From assembly GCF_003369915.1 (NCBI RefSeq), contig NC_046674.1:3100001-3164000 (forward strand): a stretch of 64,000 nucleotides of DNA. The letters run 5' to 3'. Source of the DNA: Drosophila miranda. Its lineage: Eukaryota > Arthropoda > Insecta > Diptera > Drosophilidae. The translations under genes were made by a program, and so were the position numbers. Shown in pieces: positions 48,001 through 58,982 of the stretch. The first letter of the stretch is position 1. Each line of letters starts with the position of its first letter. The notes under the pieces are model-generated. The model did no database searches and was not told where the DNA came from. It saw only the letters and a list, made by a program, of their open reading frames with translations.

Positions 48001-48823
48001 GAACATCAGTCTTTATTTTGATTTGTAAAAGTTTTGGTTTAGCTGAATCTTTTCCACGTATATTCATTTGCAATTTCTATTCACTTTCATTTCACAATTA
48101 GCCCAACGCTTTCAGTTAACGTTTATAGTTTAACGCGACACGAGATACGACGATCGATTTGATTTTTGTTTGTATTATTATTATATTCATGAATTACCGA
48201 ATGGGGAAAACACCCGTGTGTCTACCCATTATTAATTTCCCTATTTCGCTTGGGGCTGATTCTGAGTGTATTGTTGGGCTGTTGGGCTGTTGGGTTGTTG
48301 GGTTGAATATGTTCTATAGCACTTGGATCCGGTTAAGTACGTCCGGAACACATCATGTCATCTATGGATATACTTTTGTTGTTTTCTATTGATACTTGAT
48401 CTAAACAGACGGACAGGACAGGACAGGACAGGACAGACTGCCTAAAGAAGCTCTTGGCCAGATCTAGGATCTGCTAATCTTTTTTTCCTTTTTTGTTTTT
48501 TTTTTTTTGGATATATGCATGCATGCTGGATATCTAGCTCAATCTCTATAAGATATATCGATATAGTGTATATGTGGTTATGCATATGGTTATGTGGTTT
48601 TATGTGTGTTTTTTTCTTTTCTTTTGCTGTTTTCAATTTCAATTAATTAACGTAACATTCGAACAGCATCGAATCGGATAACTTAGGGCTGTGTTAAAGA
48701 TTAAGACGAAGCTACGAACGTTGCTACGACGCATGCTTGTACATAATTGTCTAGTTTTAGAACTCTGTCTCCTGTCTGCTCCGCTCTGCTCTGCTCTGCA
48801 TTCCGCTGGCTGATGTGGGCTGC
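45084..48823. other. AT-rich convergent intergenic region / Tnpo 3' UTR
   Basis: About 3.7 kb between the 3' ends of LanA (plus) and Tnpo (minus). Strongly AT-rich, with long T and A runs, GT microsatellites (about 46585-46625 and 47617-47653), a GGGCTGTT tandem (about 48276-48302) and a GGACA tandem (about 48412-48435). Scattered ACGCGA-type CpG-rich clusters stand out (46726-46745, 46922-46945, 47836-47870, 48130-48150). No ORF with coding character; part is probably a long Tnpo 3' UTR. Confidence 0.55.
46733..46756. other. Perfect 9-bp hairpin
   Basis: ACCGGATTC and GAATCCGGT flank a 6-base loop (CGCGAT), all within a CpG-rich island in AT-rich DNA. It could form an RNA stem-loop on either strand. 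Confidence 0.7.
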
Positions 48824-51800
48824 TTAGATGTTGTACATGGTGACCAGGCGCTCGGCCAGTGTTGGCGGGAATTGTTCCACAAATCTACGCCAATTTTCCT
48901 CACCCACCTGTGTCTTGAAGCCATGGAGAATCTATGGGATGCGTTTACTCAATTAGCATCATTTACAGGGTTGTGTTTATTTCAAGGGAGCGCCCCTTAC
49001 CTTCTGGATCATCTGCTGCAGATCTTGTGGTGGATTCACCCACGAGGCAATGGCATCGCAGAAGAATATGAAGTCGGGCACCACGCCAGCTGGATTCACC
49101 GTGATCATATTACACATGCCACGAAAGGCCGAGTCCTTCTCATCATTGTCCCGGATGTGTCGCAACGATGTGCACCTGTATACCGAATGGTTTCGGGTGG
49201 AAAGATCAATGTGAAATCAAGAGATTTAGTAATTTTAGAACGGGCACTGGCATTGGTATTGGTATCGGGGGAGCGACCCGCAGGCGAAAGTTCAAATGTA
49301 AACGTTTGAAATTCCAGTCAATTTGTGAGGCGACAGGCGAGAGGCGAGTGGGAGAGTACAAATGATAGATGAAGTGTGTGTTACTGGTGGGATTGTTTGA
49401 TTGATTGATTGGTTGTTTCAGTGTTAAGCTCAATTTACGGTAAGGCGATAGGTAGAGGAAAAGAAAGCATAATCTAGTTGAATTGAATAAAACGTGTTAC
49501 ACACCACTGTCGCACAAATTCGGGCAAATAAGGAGCCACTTCAACCGGGCACACATAACCTAGACGACCGATTGTTATTGCTAAAATGAACAGAAAACAA
49601 AAGTTGAAATCAGAAAATCATATATTAACTATAAATAAATCAATAATTAACACAGATATTTAGATTCGATTCGATTGATAGTACACACTCAAATTGATAT
49701 ATAAATTATCGTATTTCTTAGAATATCTATATCTATGCATGTGGTACGGGTATGTGAATGGATTTCGGTTCGAGACAGAAAATAAGACAGAAACAAATGT
49801 TCAAATATTCCACATACACACATACATACAGAGATATATGTTAGATAAATATTATTGATACACATATACATGTGTTCATATACATACATATATGAGCATA
49901 TATATACACATATATATATATTTAAACAGCAGCTTCTCTTTTGAAATCAATGACGAGCCTCCTCGAACCACTCACCTGTGTTCTCCAGCAGTGTCTTGGG
50001 CGTATTCGGACGATTGATTATAACGAACAGATCGCTGAGTACAAGATGTATGTACTGCTTTGTTTCCTCGCCTGGAAATCGATCAAAAATTAATCTTCGT
50101 TTATTCCGCGCTCTACTCGACTCGAGATTGGGCCATCGAAACCAAAATTGAATTATACATGTAAAAAGCCCCCAAAACTCACCCAATTTCATGCATATCT
50201 CTCCTATGGCCCAAGTGGCATTATTGCACACCGAAATGAAGTCGGGATTCAGATTTTGGCCCAAAATGGGAAAGAACTCGGCCATAAAAGGATGCACGTG
50301 GGGGAAACAGGCCTTGGTTAGATCCCCCAGCAGTGCAAACGACGATTGGCGCACCTTAAAGAACGATTTGCTAATGAGATACAATCCAAGAAAAGGCTTT
50401 CAGTAACCCACCTCTGGGAGCACATCTTGCATGCACTGATAGAGCAGATGCATGATGTTGCTGTTTGCCACCAGTGTCTCAATGTGACGATCCAGGCCTT
50501 CGGCGAGGCCCGACAGCAGATCCAATGCCACAATCATGCGCTCCTTGTCCGGATGATCCGTTGTCTGGTTCTGTTTGCACAGCTACAAGTACAGGCTAAA
50601 GTAAAATCAGAGATTTTGGCAATGAAAACACACGCACCAATTCCTGGTTAATAGTCTGCTCAATCAGGGATATGCAGCGTCTGTACACTGGATCGCAGTA
50701 GGGCAGAAAGCCGGATTGCAGGGCTGTGGCAATGCTCGAGAGGCATTCTAGGAGTGGGAACAGGTCCTTGTCATCGTCCTTCAGCAGATTCCACTTGTCG
50801 ATCAGAGGCGGCATCAGAATGTCAATGTACTGCGACTTATTGAGATGATGGCCCACCGAGTCGGCCAGGGTGCCTACGGCATCGTACAGGATCAGCAGAT
50901 TCTTGTGCTGGTACTTGGAGAAGGCAAAGACGAGCGTCTTGAGGATGTACTCCAGATAGGGGACCAGCTCCGTGCAGGCCTCCTCCTCGAGGGTAGCAAA
51001 GGCCGAACAGGCGGCCTCCTGCACGCGCTTGTTCGAGTCGAGGATGCGCTTGAGCAGCTCCTCCATCAGGGGCTTCAAGTATTGATCGTGCGGCTGGTTG
51101 ACCACCCAATTGGCGTACCGCGAGAGCGTCCAGCAGGTGATGGAGCGCACCAGGGCCTTCTTGTCGGACAGACAGCTGATGAGGTACGGAATCAGCTCCG
51201 GCAAATGTTGAATCATTCCCTGCATGCAGCCCTCGGCAATGGCGCCCAGGGCCAGGACGCCACTCTCCTTGATCACCCACTCCTGGTGGAAAAGCGTCTC
51301 CTTCAGGATGGGCAGCACAATGGGCAGACAATCCTCGCGGAACACATTCGCCAGGACGTCCAGAGCGGCCGCACTGCACTTGCGTAGATTCCACTCCGAT
51401 AGAGAGCTGTCATCGTCCAGGCCATCATCGTAATCATCGTCGTCATCCTCGCCGGCGGCACCGGCCTGGCCGCCGCCCGCCTCCTGGCCGCTCTTGATTG
51501 TGTGTGTGCGGGACTTGTGGAATCGTGGGCGTATATCCTCCTCGCGATCCGGCACCATATCATCCTCCTCCACATTTCCCTTGAGCAGGATAATATCAAT
51601 CTCCGAGTACCTCATGCCGCGCACCAGTATGGGCGCCAGCTGCGCCAAATAGGGGGCCAAAACATCTTTGCAGATACTCTGTTCGGCGAGCGACAACCAA
51701 AACTCAGATGCCTCCAGGGCCACACCTTCATCGGAGTCTTGGGTGCGCAGCAGCATGTACTAAAACGGAGATGGTGGTTAAAGGTGGCCAAAAGATTGCC

Positions 51801-52673
51801 TACATTGTTGGGGAACTTACCTCGATTATCTGCGACATGTGCGGCATCAATCGATCCATGCGTACCTCGAGCAGCATGACGAGTCCGTGGCAAACGTTCT
51901 TGCGCACCTCGTGATCTTCATCGGACGACAAGTGAAACAGATTCTCAATGAAGGAGTCGATGTTGATCATAAGCGCCTGTGAGCGATTAATGATGAATTG
52001 ATTGATGCAAGCGATGGCATGGGAACGGATCTTGGGGCTGGTGTGCTTGAAGTACTGCAAGAACTTGGGAATCATCACGTTCAGGGGTCTGTTCAGGGCA
52101 GCCGAGTCTAGGATCTCGGCGGAATCTTCGCATATCTTCTGCAGAGCACTAAATGCACCCTCGCACACATTGAAGTCTGGATTATCGAGCATCTCACAGA
52201 GCGACGGCAGCAGCTGGGGCCAGTTGTGCAAGCCTCCATTGCTGGCAATCGTCGTGATCAGTATGCCAACTGTGGCCCGAATCAGGGGCGAGATATCGCC
52301 CACAGCCTGCAGGCATTCGTGTTTGATATACTCGACGATCTCCGGCTGCAGAGTACTGCCATGAATGCGGATGTTGTTCTTTAGGATTAGGCCGCTCAGC
52401 GACCGTGTCGGCTCGTCTTCTGTTTTTAGTTTTGTCAGCACGTAGATGAGATAATTGTTGAAGTCTGGATACCGATTTAATTCCTCCAGTTTCTACAGCA
52501 CGAAATACAACGCATAGAAATTAATAATCAAAAGGTTCCTCCTTTCCCCTCTTGGATTTGCGGAGAGCTCTCACCATTTGTACGGCCATTTGGGTCGCTG
52601 TGTCCGGGGATTGAGATTCTTTCAAGATCGCAATGATCTGCTGCAGACCGTCTCCTTGTGGTTCCCACGTCAT
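48824..52673 (-). CDS. Tnpo: Transportin (karyopherin beta-2)
   Basis: Nine exons on the minus strand, in coding order: 52575-52673, 51821-52492, 50638-51759, 50412-50582, 50183-50354, 49976-50071, 49505-49580, 49001-49175, 48824-48931, giving 896 aa (fly Tnpo is about 893). The protein is a HEAT-repeat solenoid beginning [20 protein letters not shown] and ending LVTMYNI, typical of Kap-beta2/Transportin-1. The acidic loop in the central HEAT repeat is clear (EEDIRPRF to [13 protein letters not shown], about residues 315-370); in the family RanGTP acts through this loop to release cargo. It imports PY-NLS proteins such as hnRNPs through the nuclear pore. All introns fit GT-AG and phase. Its 3' end faces LanA. 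Confidence 0.96.
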
Positions 52674-53469
52674 TGTGCAGCTCTTCTAAAAATGCACACA
52701 AACTTGAATTTTCGAATTTTAATTCTAATTCGGCGGCAAGTTGAATGCCCTCTCGAAAGGGTAGGACGGACAGACGGACGGACGCACGGACGGATGGATG
52801 GACAGAGAGACACTTTGTTCGAGGCCACACTCCCCTACACATTCGCACATTCACAAACACACACACCCTCGCGCTCACAGACACTGTGTGCAAACTCGCG
52901 CAGATGCACATGTATTTTGCAGTACATATGTGCATATAATATTTACATCATCTGCAAATTGCCCTAATCGCATTTATTTTAAGTATCTCGCCCGATTGTT
53001 GCCTCCCTGCGGTGGTTTTTTACATGCGTGCGAGCGAAAGAAATACTTTTGGTGGGCGCACAAGCACAAGCCACACAAAAATTTCCTTCAGGAGCACCCG
53101 CCTATCACCGCCATGTTCTAGCACGGTATTTCGCAACGGAAAAACACTATATAGGACATTAGATGTGGTTTAATTAATCACCTTCCACTTACTGTTTATA
53201 AGGGGTATGCGTTAAAACCAATTCACTGGAAAAGTACTTGAACTTTTTCTATAAATTTCTCTTTTTCGCCTTTTCTTTGCACAATTATCAGGGTTGTGTG
53301 GGATATCGATTGGTTTGCTATTGCCACTGAATGTTCTTGGCGCAAATGTTTATATTTTTTTGGAATGTGTTGAGAGCTAAGTATTGTAATGTATTGTTTT
53401 TCATGGAATACTTGTCCTGTCGAATGTCAAAAGGATTTTATATATTGTATAAATTGTTGCTCCTAATAT

Positions 53470-53478
53470 GGTCACACT
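53470..53478 (+). promoter_or_regulatory. Motif-1 (M1BP-type) core GGTCACACT
   Basis: Exact core of the Drosophila housekeeping promoter motif. It lies 797 bp upstream of the Tnpo start and 1.8 kb from Sf3b6. Repeats now separate it from Sf3b6, so which gene it serves is unclear. A second copy lies at 63139-63147. Confidence 0.45.
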
Positions 53479-53524
53479 TAGGGGTGGCAGCGGTCTCTAT
53501 AGAGAGGTTATCGAATAATCGCAG

Positions 53525-53586
53525 CTTCAACCCTAACACAATTTTGTTTGGGTTTGAGACCAGACAAAAGACATTAATTTTAAATT
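53525..53586 (+). repeat. Direct repeat, left copy
   Basis: TTCAACCCTAA, a TTGTTTGGGTTTG block, CCAGAC and ACATTAATTTTAAA occur in this order here and again at 55115-55172, with about 80-85% identity by eye. Confidence 0.75.
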
Positions 53587-54417
53587 TAATTTTTAAATGT
53601 ATATTTAAGAACAAGGGATACAGAAACTTCCACACGCAGGTTTTTTAATTTTTGCTATCTCAAATCATGCTTCCGTGCATCATTTATTCCAACGGACTGC
53701 ACTTAAATCCTTGTTTCTCATTCACTTTCAAACCATTTCTATTTGGCGCCCTCTTCAAATCGGTTAAGGCTCTCTTCGATCGGACATATTGATTGGAACT
53801 GCATTTCCCAACCAGTGCAAAGGTTGTCGGCAAAAATAGACCTTGGTATTCAAGGCTGAACCATTTTAAAAGCCGAAAGCTGGAGACTTTTGTTACTTGG
53901 TATTGAAAAGTTACTTTAATATGTATTTGATATACACCACATATAATATATCCCTATAAGCTTATTTTTTCATGTGGTTGGGCTTAAATTTAGCGCACAT
54001 TAACGGAAACGGTTTGTAACTAAAACGGTTTTGAAACCGAAACGACGCGATTTTTGCTTTCGACCGATAAAAATCGTCAAAAGCGCATTGCAAAAAGTTG
54101 CAGCAAATATTAATTTGATGGCCCGATTCATGTGCCCAGAAAACGAGTGTTCATGTCCCGCAACATGGGCAACTTTCTGCTTAACCTAGGGAAAAGTATA
54201 TTATAGAATTAAGAAAATGTTTGTCATCCCAGGCTCCGTAGGTATCAGGATCGAAATAAATATATACAAGATACTAATAATGTACTTGAATATGTCTAAA
54301 GAATATCAATTTGAGAAAATTTCTTTATAAATTACGTTATATCTTCATATAAAATTATCGAAATACAAAGGCCTATACACGCAACATGTCTTCAAAAACC
54401 AGCAACACTGCGACTGT

Positions 54418-55050
54418 TTTTTTTGTTGAACTTGTTTGTTTAAACCTTGTTTTAGACAAAATACAATAAAAGCAAGGACTAAAAACTACCCAATCTTGAA
54501 GAAAATTTATTCATCAATAGCATTCAATTATGTGGGCATAACTAAGGGTTTTAGTTACCCAGAGTTAGTCAACGGAATCTCTAAATTGAGCAATATGAAC
54601 GACAATCCTCTTTCGTTTTTTTGTGTGACCTATTTCGCTAAAACCTTTTTTTGCTTGACCATGTTTGCTAAGACCTTTTTTTAGACAAGTTCCAATAAAA
54701 GCAAATATTTAGAATAAATCATTTAAGTACAAAATTGATTCATAAATCGTACACAATTAGTGGGCAGGGCTGAGGGTTCTATTTAGCTAATAATATTCCA
54801 CGTAATATCAAAATTGAACAATAGGAACGACTATCCTCTTTCGTTATTTTTTGTTTGACCATTTTCGCTAAAACCACTTTTTACGTAAAATTCAATAAAA
54901 GCAAGTGTTTAAAATAAACCAGTCAATTAGAAAATAAGTTCATTAATCGTATAAAATTAAGTGGGCATGGCTAAATGTTCTATATAGTTAGTAATAACCC
55001 AGGGAATATCAAAAACGAGGAATATGTAAATTAGAACTTGAATTCGTCAG
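54418..55050 (+). repeat. Three-unit tandem array, ~228-bp monomer
   Basis: Units begin at about 54418, 54646 and 54874. Landmarks recur at constant spacing: CAATAAAAGCA at 54464, 54693 and 54893; GTGGGCA at 54532, 54760 and 54961; CCTCTTTCG at about 54607 and 54835. Units differ by many substitutions, so the array is old; unit 3 is ~28 bp shorter. It runs into a tail of GGTATATTT/GAGACGGTAT motifs up to about 55112. Confidence 0.85.
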
Positions 55051-55114
55051 TATATTTACGGTATATTTTTTAAATGAGACGGTATGTTTCGGTATATTTC
55101 TGAGAGTCGGCCGG

Positions 55115-55172
55115 TTTCAACCCTAATACCAACATTGTTTAGGTTTGGGGCCAGACAGACATTAATTTTAAA
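55115..55172 (+). repeat. Direct repeat, right copy
   Basis: Second copy of the 53525-53586 sequence, directly after the tail of the 228-bp array. The two copies bracket 1.5 kb that includes the array. Confidence 0.75.
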
Positions 55173-55300
55173 CAAAGGACGAGACCACGCTCTTCAGGAC
55201 ATTCATCCCGGGGTCAAACAAAGCCGCCTAGCTTACCAGACAGCCGAGTGAAAGTTTCTTAACTTGTCGCGTTTCAACATCCGTCGCGACCAGACGCGCC

Positions 55301-55809
55301 ATGAATAAGCGCAACCATGTGAGTGCTGCCCCCAGTGAAAGGAAAACTCCAGACAGAAAGTAAATGAAATATTTGGTGCATTTTTCTTGCAGATCCGCCT
55401 GCCGCCAGAGGTAAATCGGCTGCTTTATGTGCGAAACCTGCCGTACAAAATAACATCGGATGAAATGTATGATATTTTCGGCAAATTCGGTGCTATACGT
55501 CAGATACGCGTGTAAGTTGGCCCATTGTGTCTCGTCTGCAGCATCATTCATTAATGGTTCTTTATCTGCTCTCTCCACAGGGGCAACACACCAGAGACGC
55601 GCGGCACAGCCTTTGTTGTGTATGAGGACATATTTGATGCGAAAAACGCCTGTGACCATTTATCCGGCTTCAATGTGTGCAATCGCTATCTGGTGGTCCT
55701 CTATTACCAGTCGAACAAGGCCTTCAAGCGTGTCGACATGGACAAGAAGCAGGAGGAGCTGAACAACATCAAGGCCAAGTACAATTTGAAGACACCAGAG
55801 GCTCCCTAG
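55301..55809 (+). CDS. Sf3b6: Splicing factor 3b subunit 6 (p14)
   Basis: Three exons, 55301-55318, 55393-55511 and 55581-55809 (TAG), encode 121 aa, the length of the fly protein. It is a single RNA-recognition-motif protein: RNP2 LLYVRNLP and RNP1 [10 protein letters not shown] are intact, followed by the C-terminal [18 protein letters not shown] tail. In the U2 snRNP SF3B complex this subunit binds SF3B1 and contacts the intron branch-point adenosine in the nucleus. The first exon encodes only six residues (MNKRNH). The gene converges on the zinc-finger gene to its right. Confidence 0.97.
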
Positions 55810-56273
55810 AAGGCGTCCGAAATTGGTTCACATTTTCCACAGTTTAGAACACTTCTTGCTTTACTCAATGTATACAAAATTTTTGCTATCTACTTGTAGA
55901 TTTGTTTGATCACAATTTTGTATCATTTTAATCTAATCTCATTATCATCCATCCATCCATCCATCACTCCATCTATCATATGAACTGGCGGACACCTCGG
56001 ATGGCTTTTCGACGGTGTCCTCACGGTTTGCAATCATTTGACGACATTCAACCACTCTCTCATAAAATAACAAGCAAGTGAAAGTAAAAAATACAAAAAA
56101 ATCGGAAAAACTTTAATCCTGTGTTTGCTTAAACTAAACCCACGACCCGACACCTTTTAAATTGAACTTAAAGTTGCTTCAAGTCTTAACAATGGGTTAA
56201 ATATTAACCAGCAATACTTTCTTCTCAGTCTAGAACCAAAAAGCCTTAACTATACTCCTCTGGGAGGGCAACC
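55810..56273. other. Sf3b6 3' UTR and convergent junction
   Basis: 464 bp between stop codons of convergent genes; AT-rich with a short CATC tandem (about 55946-55970). No additional gene. No perfect AATAAA was identified for either gene. Confidence 0.6.
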
Positions 56274-58480
56274 TCAACTTCCAGTTGGGGTGGTGGCCAC
56301 CGCCTCGGCAGCTGCCTGATACTTTTCGTAGGTATTCTGCTCCTTCTCGAGGGCTCGCTGCTTTTCCAAGTCCTTCAGCTCCTCCTTGGCGGCCTGGGCT
56401 ATCTCCTGACGCAGTGCCTCCACCTTGCGCTTGCGCTCGCACCTCTGGAGCAGCTTCTGGCGTGCCTTGTCTGTGATTTCCTTAGGGGGTTTCGCCGGCC
56501 TGGGTGGCTTTTCGTCGTGCACCTTTTGGTGGCGGATGAGAGCCGCCTCCTGGCGGAAGTGGGTGCCACAGGTCTTGCAGGCGTAGGGCTTCTCCCCCGT
56601 GTGTATCCACTCGTGCTGCTTGAGCGACTGCGAGTTGGCGAAGCGACGCGAACAGAAGCGGCACTCAAAGTCTTTGACCTTCTCGTGGATGCTCTTGTAG
56701 TGTCGCTTCATGTTCCCCAGATTATTGAATCCCTGATTACAACCCGGGCACAGATGCATGCCCTCCTTCTGGACAAACTTTGCCTGGGGCGGCGTGCTGG
56801 AGGGCAGCGATACGCTGGGAATGGGATTAACCACTGTGCCCGCTAATTGGGCCATATCAACACGTTCAACGCGTCGCGGATCCCGAGGGATTGTGGCCAC
56901 CGATTCCGCGCAGACTTTCATCAGGTGATTGGCATCCACTTGGGCCTGGTCCTGGTCGGCGGAGGTCTCTCCCTGCCGCTGACGATACGTCTCCAGGGCT
57001 CGCTCCACGCTCTTCTCGTGTATCTTCAGGTGCTTTGTGAGGCTCTCGGTGTACAGGAACTTCTTTCCGCAGACCTGAAATAAAGAAAACTGTTCTTTGA
57101 AGGAGACTACTTTCACTTGGAGGATCTCATCTCTCTCTCTATTACCTTGCACTCACACCGCTTCTCCCCCGTGTGTGTCATCTCATGGATTTTGCAGGCG
57201 TGCGACTTGCCGAACGTCTTCCCGCAGTACTGGCAGGCAAAGTTTCGGACCTTCTCGTGGACGATCTTCACATGATTGTCGAGCGCACGCTTTGTGTGCG
57301 TGGCATGGTCGCAGGTGGCACACTTGAACTGCTTTTCCTGGGTGTGTGTCAGCATGTGCTTGCTCCACTCCTGTCGTGTCGTCTTGCCCACGCCGCAGTA
57401 CGGACAGACGTAGTTCTTGATGCCCGCATGCCGCAGTAGATGGTTCTTGAGAGCGCTGTTGATGTGGAATCCCTTGCCGCAGATGTTGCAAGGGTAGGGC
57501 AACTTCTCGCCGGTGTGCTTGTACATGTGCTTCTTCAGGGCCACCTGACAGCGGAAGACCATGCCACACTCGCCGCACGGCTGCTCCGCTCGCGGAGCAC
57601 TCACCCGAGTCTGGTTGTGGACCTTCTTCAAGTGAATGGTGAGCAGCCGCAGCCGGGGAAACAGAAACTTGCACCCTTCCACGGTGCAGGGTATCTCATC
57701 CGCTTTCCTGGTGTGCGCATAGTCCACATGGAGACGCAGTGCGCCGGCTGTGGTGAATCCTTTTCGGCAGGTCTCCTCTGTGCACTGGAAGGGCAGGAGG
57801 TCGTTGTGATACTTCATGTGCTCGTCGAATTTCGATTGCTTCTTGAACTTTTGCGGACAAATGGTGCAGGGAATGATACGACGGAGGCGACGCTCGGCAG
57901 GTGGAATCTTTTTTCGCTTTGCCCGTTCCTTGGCCGTCTCCTCTCCCTCTCCCAGCAAACGACGGGCCAATGGAAGTTCGTCATCAGTGGAGCTCTTCTC
58001 TTCGCCATCTTCCGGCTCCTCATCGGATGTGTAGTCGGAGAAAACTTTCTTGTCCACAGTCACCAGCATCTTGAAAACCTCCTCCTCGTTCTCAATAATC
58101 TCCAGCTTATGATTTAGCAGTGGATCATAGCTAGCCTGCTCCTCCGGCCCTACAATCACTTCCGCTGCCTGTTCCGCCACCGGCTCCAACAATTCGATGG
58201 TGATGATTCTGTTGGCGGCCACCATTTCCTTGAATCGCTGCACAGAGTCCAGGCATAGTTTTTGAAACTCTTGCAACTCGTTCAATTTCCCAAAGCATCC
58301 ATGGCAGATTCTCCGGGGAAAGCCATCCTGCTGATCCACATCGAGGGTGGTGCAGAGGGTTAGCTTTTTGGCCAGATCTGGCTCCAGATAGAGATCGTGG
58401 GCGGGGCTCTGGTCCAGGTACATCAGACAAAGGCGGCATATTGAGTTGGCGGGATATGGTTCGCTTGCAACCATATCCAT
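56274..58480 (-). CDS. zf-AD / C2H2 zinc-finger protein
   Basis: Two exons on the minus strand, 57146-58480 then 56274-57074, encode 711 aa. The N-terminus is a ZAD (zf-AD) domain (CRLCLMYL ... CHGCF, residues ~16-90), the homodimerising module of insect zinc-finger proteins, followed by an acidic linker and about twelve C2H2 fingers in two clusters (nine, then three), ending in a Lys/Glu-rich helix. The single intron interrupts finger 9 between CECK and VCGKKF. A conserved segment (RVDMAQLAGTVVNPIPS) lies between the clusters. Probably a nuclear DNA-binding regulator. It is one of a divergent paralogous pair; by position these correspond to the D. melanogaster CG10147/CG10274 pair, but I cannot say which is which. 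Confidence 0.9.
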
Positions 58481-58982
58481 GGAGGGAAACCCGAGCTGCG
58501 ACTGAAGTTGCTGATTGCAACAAAAATGTACGCGTTTTTAGAGATGTATAGCTTGAAGCAGTTGTGGCAGCTCGGCGGTTTAGTCTGTACCAGCGAGAGC
58601 TGGTTAGCTAGCTAGAGCTAGGTGCTAGTGCATCCGATGCTGTCTGATGTTTAGCTATAACTGTAAGTGTGGAATGTGTGAATGTTACATGTAGGTGCTT
58701 CAATACGAGCCACGATGCTCAGGAAACAGATTACTAAATTTTTTAATCCATGACTACTTCAAATTAGAATTATATTATCTAGCTTTTTTCTGGCCCATGT
58801 GTTATCACTGAGACCTAACCGAGTACGAGTACATTTCTCTTATTGCCACTCGCCCATTTTTCGCTGACGACGAGTATACGTTTTTTTTCTGTGTCAATAT
58901 TATTTTTATTGCTGGCTGGCTGGAAAAACGCAAAAGCAAATCTCAATTGTTGAAAACGCTGCCGCAAAACACAAACCGCAAC
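58481..58982. promoter_or_regulatory. Shared divergent promoter interval of the zinc-finger pair
   Basis: 502 bp separate the two start codons, so this must hold both 5' UTRs and core promoters. It contains a TAGCTAGCTAGAGCTAG tandem (about 58603-58620) and poly-T tracts; no TATA or DRE was found. Confidence 0.55.

Larger units (their letters stand above)
52674..55300. other. Tnpo-Sf3b6 divergent intergenic region
   Basis: About 2.6 kb between the start codons of two divergent genes. Near Tnpo it has a GGACGGAC-type tandem (about 52766-52800), then a GGTCACACT motif (53470-53478), the core of the M1BP/Motif-1 promoter element. The rest is AT-rich and dominated by the repeat array and flanking direct repeats described separately. 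No extra gene is supported. Confidence 0.6.
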
